A stretch of 16,530 bases of DNA from Chitinophagaceae bacterium UBA5175 (GTDB taxonomy: Bacteria > Bacteroidota > Bacteroidia > Chitinophagales > Chitinophagaceae), in assembly GCA_002413325.1 (NCBI GenBank), contig DHWT01000147.1:1-16530 (forward strand). Direction: 5' to 3'. The position numbers and the translations under genes are program-made. The notes under the pieces are model-generated. The model made no database searches, was not told where the DNA came from, and saw only the letters and a list, made by a program, of their open reading frames with translations. The first letter of the stretch is position 1. Each line of letters begins with the position of its first letter. Below, piece by piece: positions 5,448 to 11,866 of the stretch.

Positions 5448-5936
5448 TCATTCCACTTCCTCAAACTGACCCGTCTCCCGGTTTTTTCGCACATTATTCC
5501 AGTTGAAAAACCGTCCGTTCATTGCGACATAAACGCCTGGTGGGAGGGTCTGCACAAAAGCCAGGGCACATCCAAGGTTGAAAAATCCGTCCGAGCTGCC
5601 GAACTTATAGGGAATCATGGCGCCCGTAAGCACAATGGTTTTTCCGGGTACCCTGCCTGCCAGTTCAGCCGCTGTTACCGACATGGTATCGGTTCCATGC
5701 GTGATGATAATTTTATCTTCCGGAGTGGCTTTGCAGTGATCGACGATCAGTTCGCGGTCTCCGGCTGTCATGTCCAGGCTGTCAATCATCATGAGGGTGC
5801 TTACCCTGACTTCCGGGGTTACGCGGCTGCGTGTGATCATTTCCGGTAGATGGGTTTCTTTGAAAAAAAGCTGACCGGTGATTTCATTGTATTCCTTGTC
5901 GAATGTTCCCCCGGTAACAAATATGCGGATGGCCAT
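5448..5936 (-). CDS. Single-domain asparaginase-family protein
   Basis: This 162-residue protein corresponds to the N-terminal catalytic domain of bacterial L-asparaginases, which are normally 320-350 residues. The key motifs are present: VTGGTFDK with Thr11, DSLD near 52-55, ITHGTDTM with Thr82 and Asp83, LTGAMIP near 103-109, and VRKNRETGQFE with Lys151 at the place of the catalytic lysine. These correspond by alignment in my reading to Thr12, Thr89, Asp90 and Lys162 of E. coli AnsB. The C-terminal domain, which completes the active site between subunits in full-length enzymes, is absent. I know that short asparaginase-domain proteins exist as a family, so this is probably intact rather than truncated. 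No signal peptide, so cytoplasmic. It starts 44 bases after the second DUF2202 gene. Confidence 0.85.
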   Translation of the reverse strand: MAIRIFVTGGTFDKEYNEITGQLFFKETHLPEMITRSRVTPEVRVSTLMMIDSLDMTAGDRELIVDHCKATPEDKIIITHGTDTMSVTAAELAGRVPGKTIVLTGAMIPYKFGSSDGFFNLGCALAFVQTLPPGVYVAMNGRFFNWNNVRKNRETGQFEEVE

Positions 5937-5980
5937 ATAATGGATTTGAGGAACAAAGCTATCAATAAGATGTTGTTATC

Positions 5981-6559
5981 TTATGCCCCGCCTATGATCT
6001 TATCGAAATCCGCCTTACTCAGAATAACCGGTTCATAAGGTATTCCCTGCATATTCAAACGCCGTACAAAGGCCCTCAGGTGATTTCCGGATGCCATTTT
6101 CAGATAATCATACACAGCGATGATATCCTGTTTTTGAGTTTGTTTCATTCTTTTTTCAAGGTCCGCAATATCCTGTTCTTCTATTTGGGCGCCCGTTTTC
6201 AGGGCTTCAGTAAACGATGAACCGCCTGTTCGGACTAACTCATTGTAAAAGGTCTGTAGAGAGGCATTCCTAAATATTCCATGCCGGTCGTTGGTTTTGA
6301 CCACCGGGTCCTCGAGCCCGTAGGTTGTAATCAGTGTTTTCATCCGGTCCATATGGTATTGCTCACTTTGCCGGATATTTGCAAAGGGCCTGCCGCCCCA
6401 TTTGATAAACAATGAATCATAAACATCCCTGGCCAGTTTTTCTTCTTCCCGCATGTAAAGAATGCCGTCTTTTTCCTGCTGACTCAGAGAAGGAGTCTGC
6501 CGGGTAAAACCGGTCATTGAAAACAGCAGGACAACTATAGAAAAAATGAATTTTTTCAT
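5981..6559 (-). CDS. Exported DUF2202 (ferritin-like) protein, short paralogue
   Basis: This 192-residue protein has an N-terminal signal segment (MKKFIFSIVVLLFSMTGF) and then one DUF2202 domain. Acidic and histidine residues that could bind metal in the ferritin-like helical fold are visible: LYMREEEKLARDVY (residues 35-48), SEQYHMD with Glu66 and His69, IEEQDIADLE (126-135) and GNHLRAF with His160. The domain is closely related to the protein encoded just upstream (6580-7269); the 14-residue LYMREEEKLARDVY segment is identical in both. Here the segment between signal peptide and domain is almost absent. The biochemical role of DUF2202 is not established; metal or redox handling in the periplasm is inferred from the ferritin-like fold. 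It follows its paralogue by 20 bases, so they form an operon. Confidence 0.87.
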   Translation of the reverse strand: MKKFIFSIVVLLFSMTGFTRQTPSLSQQEKDGILYMREEEKLARDVYDSLFIKWGGRPFANIRQSEQYHMDRMKTLITTYGLEDPVVKTNDRHGIFRNASLQTFYNELVRTGGSSFTEALKTGAQIEEQDIADLEKRMKQTQKQDIIAVYDYLKMASGNHLRAFVRRLNMQGIPYEPVILSKADFDKIIGGA

Positions 6560-6579
6560 GACCTGAAATTTAAATTATA

Positions 6580-7269
6580 TCAGAATCCGGTTTCCATGGC
6601 GCTGTTGATAATCGCATCAAACTCCGCCTGCGTAAGATACTGTGGTGTGTAGGTTGCACCGACTTTCAGAATATTCTGATAAAAGGACCTCAGGTGATTA
6701 CGGCTTCCTTTTGTAAGATTATCATATACTAAAAGAATATCCTTGTTGTCAATGGTAGTTACTGCATTATTCAAATCATAAATATCGAGGTCCTCAATGG
6801 TTGCGCCGGTTATATAAGCTTCCGGTATACTGGTATTACCCTGGGCCACTAATTGATTGTACAGGTTTTGTAACGTTGTATCACTGAACACACCAACAGG
6901 GTTTGAACCAACCGGGTCTGTGAGGCTGTATTTATTTATAAGCATCAGCAGGGCGTCCATATGGGTTTGTTCGGCGGCGGAAATATTGGTAAAAATAGTT
7001 GATCCCCATTTGTTGTATAAAGTGGTGTAAACATCCCTGGCCAGTTTTTCTTCCTCCCTCATATATAAAATGGTATTTAATTCAGTCTGACTTACGGGCT
7101 CTTTTTGCAGGCTGTCTACCTGGGCCTGGAGTGTTGTGAGCGTAATATTTCCATTGAGATTAGGATTTACCACAGGTGCAGGGGTATCACTCTTGCTGCA
7201 TGAAACAACTGACAAAATCAATGCTGCCGGCAGTATGATGAATCCTGATTTTTTTAATAGATTTTTCAT
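6580..7269 (-). CDS. DUF2202 (ferritin-like) lipoprotein, long paralogue
   Basis: This 229-residue protein begins with a lipoprotein signal peptide: a basic start, the hydrophobic run IILPAALILSVVS and lipobox cysteine Cys24 followed by SKSDTPAP. A flexible linker of about 40 residues leads to the DUF2202 domain. Its motifs parallel the neighbour: LYMREEEKLARDVY (68-81), AEQTHMD with Glu100 and His103, IEDLDIYDL (158-166) and RNHLRSF with His192. It is therefore predicted to be membrane-anchored, while the paralogue is soluble in the periplasm. It is first in a minus-strand operon (this gene, short paralogue, asparaginase). A Crp/Fnr-type palindrome lies about 70 bases upstream and a Crp/Fnr regulator gene beyond it. 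Function remains unknown. Confidence 0.88.
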   Translation of the reverse strand: MKNLLKKSGFIILPAALILSVVSCSKSDTPAPVVNPNLNGNITLTTLQAQVDSLQKEPVSQTELNTILYMREEEKLARDVYTTLYNKWGSTIFTNISAAEQTHMDALLMLINKYSLTDPVGSNPVGVFSDTTLQNLYNQLVAQGNTSIPEAYITGATIEDLDIYDLNNAVTTIDNKDILLVYDNLTKGSRNHLRSFYQNILKVGATYTPQYLTQAEFDAIINSAMETGF

Positions 7270-7307
7270 GATGAAATGCTTTATAGTGAATAATTTATAT
7301 CAGGGCA

Positions 7308-7315
7308 TAAAATTA
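7308..7315 (-). promoter_or_regulatory. Candidate -7 element of the DUF2202 operon promoter
   Basis: On the minus strand this reads TAATTTTA, one mismatch from the Bacteroidota -7 consensus TAnnTTTG. No good -33 TTTG is present at the right distance, which would fit a promoter needing an activator. The palindrome at 7338-7351 would then be centred near -41 from the transcript start. Confidence 0.35.
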
Positions 7316-7337
7316 CTTCTGCAGTTACCTGCGAACT

Positions 7338-7351
7338 GTAACAAATGTTAC
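7338..7351. promoter_or_regulatory. Crp/Fnr-type palindrome upstream of the DUF2202 operon
   Basis: GTAAC (7338-7342), AAAT, GTTAC (7347-7351) is a perfect 5-4-5 inverted repeat, the symmetry and spacing typical of Crp/Fnr-superfamily operators. It lies between the DUF2202 operon and the Crp/Fnr-family gene at 7524-8225, so that protein is the obvious candidate to bind it. Confidence 0.5.
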
Positions 7352-7523
7352 GTTTCCGGTTAATTTATGTTAATAAAGGTGCAAATTTCAGGCTTGCTTT
7401 GCCGAAGTACATCCTGATGGATGGCAGGGAAATTTGCCGGAAAAGTAAATCAGATAAAGAGGATAACTGAAAGCCGGATAAGGAGTTGCCGATAAGTTTT
7501 CTTTTTATACGGGTTGAAACGGT

Positions 7524-8225
7524 TCAAAGATTTCCCGCTATGTTCTTCAGGCCTTCGAGGTCAAAATGCTTAAAATGTTTTGCCTTGAAATGGATCAGCC
7601 TGTTTTTCCCCAGTTCTGTAAGGATCATGGATACCTGCTCTTTTGTGGTGCCTGCAAGATCAGCGATATCCTTACGGTTCAGGTGTACATGAATACTGCA
7701 ACCTCCCGGTTGGTAACGGTAAGTTTCTGCAATATGCAGCAATACCCATACGACTCTTTCTTTTACTGAATTGTTGATTAGTGTTAAAGCCCTCTTTTCG
7801 ACACCCTGCATTTCAGAAAGAAATGATTTCATCATCTCTGAACGTAAGCCCGGGTATTTGGCGTACAGAGCACGAAATTTCTCTGAACTTACATGACATA
7901 CCTGCATTTTTTCAATAGCTGTAATGGTAAGTGGTTGTTTATCTCTCTTACCGACCGCCCGCTGCCCAACGATCGATCCCTTCCCTTCGAGGCGCAGGAT
8001 AAGGGAACGCCCCTTTTTATTATGAACCGCCGCTTTTGCCACACCCGACCGGATGCAAAAGATGCCCCTGGATTCTGTGCCTTCCAGGATCAGGTGTTGC
8101 CCCTTCTCAAAAGACTGACAGGTTTTTATTTCAGAGAACTCCTGCAACAGGTCTGCGCTGCAATTCTTAAGCAATGAAATATTCTTAACCTGGCAGGTCA
8201 TGCATCTCGGTGTGGTTCTGTTCAT
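7524..8225 (-). CDS. Crp/Fnr-family transcriptional regulator
   Basis: This 233-residue regulator has the two standard parts. Residues 15-140 form a cyclic-nucleotide-binding-type beta-roll (FEKGQHLILEGTESRGIFCIRSG, then GSIVGQRAVG) and a dimerisation helix. Residues 150-233 carry an HTH_Crp domain with the recognition region LNRKDIADLAGTTKEQVSMIL. The N-terminus is cysteine-rich (Cys8-x-x-Cys11, Cys22, Cys36). Comparable cysteines hold an iron-sulfur cluster in FNR, but N-terminal cysteines are also frequent in Bacteroidota members where the role is unproven. A canonical cAMP-binding pocket is not evident. It is divergent from the sphingolipid operon and upstream of the DUF2202 operon, so either could be its target. 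ATG 8225 is the natural start. Confidence 0.88.
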   Translation of the reverse strand: MNRTTPRCMTCQVKNISLLKNCSADLLQEFSEIKTCQSFEKGQHLILEGTESRGIFCIRSGVAKAAVHNKKGRSLILRLEGKGSIVGQRAVGKRDKQPLTITAIEKMQVCHVSSEKFRALYAKYPGLRSEMMKSFLSEMQGVEKRALTLINNSVKERVVWVLLHIAETYRYQPGGCSIHVHLNRKDIADLAGTTKEQVSMILTELGKNRLIHFKAKHFKHFDLEGLKNIAGNL

Positions 8226-8365
8226 ATCAAATCGGAAAGGTTATATGAATCACCAGACGAAGTTAGCACAACCCGGGGAAGGAATGGACGGGGATGAAAA
8301 TGGATTCTTCATAAACCCTCACATTCCCTGGCTCAGGCGGGAAACTGATTATATAATATTTTAAA

Positions 8366-8402
8366 AACTACGAAAACGTAGTTAATCCACTTTTAATGGA
8401 TT
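8366..8402. promoter_or_regulatory. Two abutting perfect inverted repeats before the sphingolipid promoter
   Basis: AACTACG (8366-8372), AAAA, CGTAGTT (8377-8383) is a perfect 7-4-7 repeat. It is followed without a gap by AATCCA (8384-8389), seven bases, TGGATT (8397-8402), a perfect 6-7-6 repeat. A third TGGATT half-site (8413-8418) overlaps the -33 element. They lie in the intergenic region between the Crp/Fnr gene and spt. They look like operators for one or two dimeric regulators; which ones is unknown. Confidence 0.5.
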
Positions 8403-8410
8403 GATTCTGT

Positions 8411-8440
8411 TTTGGATTACTTAGGTAAAAAATAGTTTTG
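8411..8440 (+). promoter_or_regulatory. Bacteroidota-type promoter of the sphingolipid operon
   Basis: TTTG (8411-8414), an 18-base spacer, and TAGTTTTG (8433-8440) match both halves of the consensus TTTG / TAnnTTTG, with a spacer one base shorter than usual. Transcription would start near 8446, leaving a leader of about 15 bases before ATG 8462. The upstream TTG at 8438 lies inside the -7 element, so it cannot be the translation start of this transcript. Confidence 0.65.
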
Positions 8441-8461
8441 GTCAAATTTCAAGCCTGTCTA

Positions 8462-9682
8462 ATGCATTATTCCAATGTTTCACCGCTGAAAAGGCCGGAT
8501 AGTTTATTACGTCAAAAGGTAAATAAATATGATGCTCCTGAAAAGATCCGGTCCCTTGGAATCTATCCTTATTTCCGGGTGATCGAATCGGACCAGGACA
8601 CTCAGGTCATGATAGCGGGTAAGCCGGTTCTGATGTTTGGTTCCAACAGTTATCTCGGATTGACCAATCATCCTGCGATTAAACTCGCTGCCAGGCGTGC
8701 GGTCTCTAAATATGGCACAGGCTGTGCCGGCTCCCGGTTCCTCAATGGAACGCTGGATATCCATCTGGAGCTGGAAGAAAAACTCGCTGTTTTTACCGGG
8801 AAGGAAGCCGCCCTGGTTTTCAGCACCGGCTTCCAGGTGAATATCGGTGTGATTCCGGCCCTGCTCGGCCGGAATGATTACCTGATACTGGATGAACTGG
8901 ATCATGCGTCCATTATTGAAGGCAGCAGGCTTTGTTTTGGTAAAACAGTCAAGTTCCGTCATAACAATATGGACTCCCTGGAAAAAGCGTTGCAGCATTG
9001 CGGGGGAGGTGGCGTTAAACTCATCGTAGTAGACGGTGTATTCAGTATGGAAGGCGATATTGCCAACCTGCCGGAAATCGCAGGGCTCGCTGAAAAGTAT
9101 CATGCCAGTATCATGGTTGATGACGCACATGGCCTGGGCGTTCTGGGAGCCAGGGGGCAGGGCACCGCGGCCCATTTTAATTTAACAGGCGAAACTGAAC
9201 TTATCATGGGTACCTTCAGCAAATCGTTCGCCTCCATCGGGGGATTCATCGCTGCGGATCAGGCGACTATCAATTTCCTCAAGCATCAGGCCCGCTCACT
9301 CATCTTCAGTGCCAGTATATCTCCTGCGGCAACCGCATCCGTCATCGCAGCCCTGCAGGTAATCGAGGAAGAACCGGAACGCATCAGTCAATTGTGGTCC
9401 AATACAGAACTCGCCCATCATGAATTGAAAAGAGCAGGCTTTGATACCGGTAATTCATGTACACCCATCATCCCATTGTTTGTGCGGGATGATATGAAAA
9501 CGTTCAGGCTCTGCAGGATGTTATTGGAAGAAGGTGTATTCGTGAATCCGGTCACCTCTCCCGGGGTTGCCAAAGAAGCCTCCCTTATTCGTTTCAGTCT
9601 GATGGCTACCCATACCCGGCTGCAAATTGAAGAGGCGATAGAAAAGATCTGCAAACTGTCTAAAAAACTGGAAATTATTTAA
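8462..9682 (+). CDS. spt: Serine palmitoyltransferase (alpha-oxoamine synthase family)
   Basis: This 406-residue PLP enzyme of fold type I would condense L-serine with an acyl-CoA to 3-ketosphinganine, the first step of sphingolipid synthesis. Key residues are visible: SNSYLGL (61-67), GTGCAGSRFLNGT (85-97), LDHASI with His148 stacking on PLP, VDDAHGLG with Asp220 and His223, and GTFSKSFASIGG with the Schiff-base Lys254. All four lie exactly 11 positions before His159, Asp231, His234 and Lys265 of the Sphingomonas enzyme as I remember its numbering. Close relatives (glycine C-acetyltransferase, AONS) share these residues, so the choice of Spt rests mainly on the two genes that follow. I chose ATG 8462 over TTG 8438 because the latter is within the promoter. 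First gene of a three-gene operon. Confidence 0.87.
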   Translation: MHYSNVSPLKRPDSLLRQKVNKYDAPEKIRSLGIYPYFRVIESDQDTQVMIAGKPVLMFGSNSYLGLTNHPAIKLAARRAVSKYGTGCAGSRFLNGTLDIHLELEEKLAVFTGKEAALVFSTGFQVNIGVIPALLGRNDYLILDELDHASIIEGSRLCFGKTVKFRHNNMDSLEKALQHCGGGGVKLIVVDGVFSMEGDIANLPEIAGLAEKYHASIMVDDAHGLGVLGARGQGTAAHFNLTGETELIMGTFSKSFASIGGFIAADQATINFLKHQARSLIFSASISPAATASVIAALQVIEEEPERISQLWSNTELAHHELKRAGFDTGNSCTPIIPLFVRDDMKTFRLCRMLLEEGVFVNPVTSPGVAKEASLIRFSLMATHTRLQIEEAIEKICKLSKKLEII

Positions 9683-9695
9683 ACGCTAAACAGGC

Positions 9696-10820
9696 ATGGA
9701 CATCCATATAAAAGAAGTTACGACCGGAAAGGATTTGAAATCATTTATACAATTTCCTTACAGGCTTTACAGGGGTAACCATTTTTATGTTCCTCCGATG
9801 CGGTTCGACGAAAGGGCTACCCTGGATAAAAAAAAGAACCCTGCTTTTGATTACTGTGAAGCCAGGTACTGGCTTGCCTGGAAAAATGAAAAAGTAGTCG
9901 GGCGGATTGCCGGTATCATCAATCACGCGTACATCCGTAAATGGGAATCCCGTTACATCCGTTTCGGGTGGCTGGATTTTGAAGAAGATATAAGGATCGC
10001 TTCCGCCTTATTGAACCAGGTGGAGCTTTGGGGCAAGGCCAGGAAAATGAAAGCCATACATGGCCCGATGGGGTTTACAGATCTGGATCATGAAGGGATG
10101 CTGGTAGAGGGTTTCGACCAGTTGGGCACACTCGCAGCGATATATAATTATCCCTATTATCCTCTTTGCCTGGAAAAGCTGGGGTATGAAAAAGAAGTGG
10201 ACTGGCTTGAATACCGTATCCGGGTGCCCGGTAAAATTCCTGATAAAATTGAACGGGCTGCAAAAGCCGTAACGGAAAGACTGGGACTCACGGTGGTGAA
10301 AGTGAATCAGGCGAAGGAGATTCTTCCTTATGCGAAGGATATTTTCCGCCTGATTAATCTGGCTTATGCTGACCTCCACGGGGTTGTTGAGTTGACAGAT
10401 AAACAAATCAGTTATTATACCCGGCAATACTTTTCTTTTATAAAGACTGATTTTGTGACGCTGATCAGGGACCGGGATGGAAATCTGGCGGCTTTTGGAA
10501 TCACCATGCCCTCCCTGTCCCGCGCTTTGCAAAGGGCCAACGGGAAGGTTTTCCCATTTGGATTCATGTATTTGCTGATGGCTCTTAAAAAAAATGCGTT
10601 GGCAGATATGTACCTGGTAGCCGTCCGGCCTGATTTGCAGGGTAAGGGAGTGAATGCGGTTTTAATGAATGAGATCAATCATTCATACATAAAAAATGGC
10701 GTTCAGTTCGCGGAGTCGAATCCGGAACTGGAAAGCAATCACCAGGTGCAGGCTTTCTGGAAATATTACGAGGCCCGGAATCATAAAAGAAGACGATGTT
10801 TCATTAAATTCCTCAGTTAA
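9696..10820 (+). CDS. GNAT-fold N-acyltransferase, probable bacterial ceramide synthase
   Basis: This 374-residue soluble protein has an N-terminal segment with FPYRLYRGNHFYVPP (20-34), a middle part typical of large uncharacterised GNAT-like proteins (GPMGFTDLDHEGMLVEG), and a C-terminal GNAT acetyl-CoA-binding motif VRPDLQGKGVNAVLMNEI (310-327, QGKG at 315-318). In Caulobacter the bacterial ceramide synthase bCerS is a GNAT-type acyltransferase that acts with Spt and CerR. This gene lies 13 bases after spt and overlaps the reductase gene by one base. The inferred role is N-acylation of the sphingoid base (or 3-ketosphinganine) to form the ceramide amide. The GNAT fold is clear; the ceramide role is from context. 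Confidence 0.78.
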   Translation: MDIHIKEVTTGKDLKSFIQFPYRLYRGNHFYVPPMRFDERATLDKKKNPAFDYCEARYWLAWKNEKVVGRIAGIINHAYIRKWESRYIRFGWLDFEEDIRIASALLNQVELWGKARKMKAIHGPMGFTDLDHEGMLVEGFDQLGTLAAIYNYPYYPLCLEKLGYEKEVDWLEYRIRVPGKIPDKIERAAKAVTERLGLTVVKVNQAKEILPYAKDIFRLINLAYADLHGVVELTDKQISYYTRQYFSFIKTDFVTLIRDRDGNLAAFGITMPSLSRALQRANGKVFPFGFMYLLMALKKNALADMYLVAVRPDLQGKGVNAVLMNEINHSYIKNGVQFAESNPELESNHQVQAFWKYYEARNHKRRRCFIKFLS

Positions 10821-11851
10821 TGCCGGTCCCCGATTTTTCACAGAATAAGAAAGTGCTTATCACCGGCGCCAGTGGTTTTATCGGCAGTTTCCTGGTCGAA
10901 GAAGGACTGCTGAACGGGTACCGGGTTTATGCGGGCATCCGGGCAGGGAGCAAAAGAATTTTCCTGCAGGATCCGTCGATCCGTTTCTTTGAGCTCGACT
11001 TCTCATCGCCGGAACGGTTAGAAAAAAAATTAAGGGAATTTATCCTTGCTGAAGGAAGATTTGACTATGTAATCCACAACGCCGGCATTACAAGGGCCGG
11101 CAGGAAAGAAGATTTCCATCGGGTCAACTACCAATATACAAAGCACCTGGCAGATGCACTGGTGGCAACGGGCAGTCCGCCGGAGAAATTCATTTTTATC
11201 AGTTCACTGGCAGCGGGCGGGCCCGGTGATCCGTTACGGTTTACGGAAATAAATTCTTCAGATCCGGATCACCCCATCTCTTCTTACGCAAAAAGCAAAC
11301 TGGATGCTGAAAAATATATTAGTTCCCTGCCCGGACTGCGTCCGCTTATTATCAGGCCTACGGCGGTGTATGGGCCGCGTGACCGGGATTTTCTTAACTA
11401 TTTCAGGATTCTTTCAAAAGGCATCGCGCCCTGCATGGGCAGCCGCCGCCAGATACTTTCGTTTATTTATGTGAAAGATCTTTCCCGTGCTGTTTTTAAA
11501 CTGCTCAGTTCCGGAAGAATTCATAGGTCCTATCTTGCATCTGACGGGAATTCTTATACCAATGAAGACATGCTAATGCTCATCTGGAAGATTGTAGATA
11601 AACCAGCGATAAAAATCAGGGTGCCGCTGGCGCCTGTCCGCGCATCCGTTTTTTTCCTGGAAAAATTATATTCTCTGTTCAATCGCATGCCCTTTCTGCA
11701 TTGTGAAAAGCTGGAAGAGATCACCGCCCTGAACTGGTCCTGCAATAGCAGTGAACTATGGCAGGACCTTGGCACAGCACCCAAATATAGTCTGGAGGCC
11801 GGCCTTTATGAAACCGCCAGGTGGTATAGGGAAAATGGCTGGCTGGTTTGA
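10820..11851 (+). CDS. cerR: SDR-family NAD(P)-dependent reductase/epimerase, probable CerR (3-ketosphinganine-type reductase)
   Basis: This 343-residue extended SDR has the Rossmann motif VLITGASGFIGSFL (glycines at 16, 19 and 22), a conserved NAG-type turn HNAGITRAG (85-93), Ser127/128 in FISSLA, and the catalytic YAKSK with Tyr155 and Lys159, then IIRPTAVYGPRD (177-188). Similar proteins annotated as NAD-dependent epimerases reduce the 3-keto group in bacterial ceramide synthesis (CerR of Caulobacter; an analogous enzyme in Bacteroides). Its ATG shares a base with the TAA of the acyltransferase gene (TAATG), so translation is probably coupled. It ends 15 bases before the convergent ppdK stop; no terminator is visible between. 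Enzyme class is certain; the substrate is inferred from the operon. Confidence 0.82.
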   Translation: MPVPDFSQNKKVLITGASGFIGSFLVEEGLLNGYRVYAGIRAGSKRIFLQDPSIRFFELDFSSPERLEKKLREFILAEGRFDYVIHNAGITRAGRKEDFHRVNYQYTKHLADALVATGSPPEKFIFISSLAAGGPGDPLRFTEINSSDPDHPISSYAKSKLDAEKYISSLPGLRPLIIRPTAVYGPRDRDFLNYFRILSKGIAPCMGSRRQILSFIYVKDLSRAVFKLLSSGRIHRSYLASDGNSYTNEDMLMLIWKIVDKPAIKIRVPLAPVRASVFFLEKLYSLFNRMPFLHCEKLEEITALNWSCNSSELWQDLGTAPKYSLEAGLYETARWYRENGWLV

Positions 11852-11866
11852 TCTATCGGGTTTTAA

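Noticed and set aside
5433..5849. 138-codon plus-strand open frame
   Set aside because: It is antisense to the asparaginase, whose motifs are all present on the minus strand.
7514..7527. TTGAA-ACGG-TTCAA, an Fnr-like inverted repeat
   Set aside because: It overlaps the 3' end of the Crp/Fnr gene and is far from any promoter; five-base arms are expected by chance at this scale.
8507..9175. 222-codon minus-strand open frame
   Set aside because: It is antisense to the conserved core of serine palmitoyltransferase and has no recognisable motif or promoter.
10008..10532. 174-codon minus-strand open frame
   Set aside because: It is antisense to the GNAT acyltransferase and explained by base composition.
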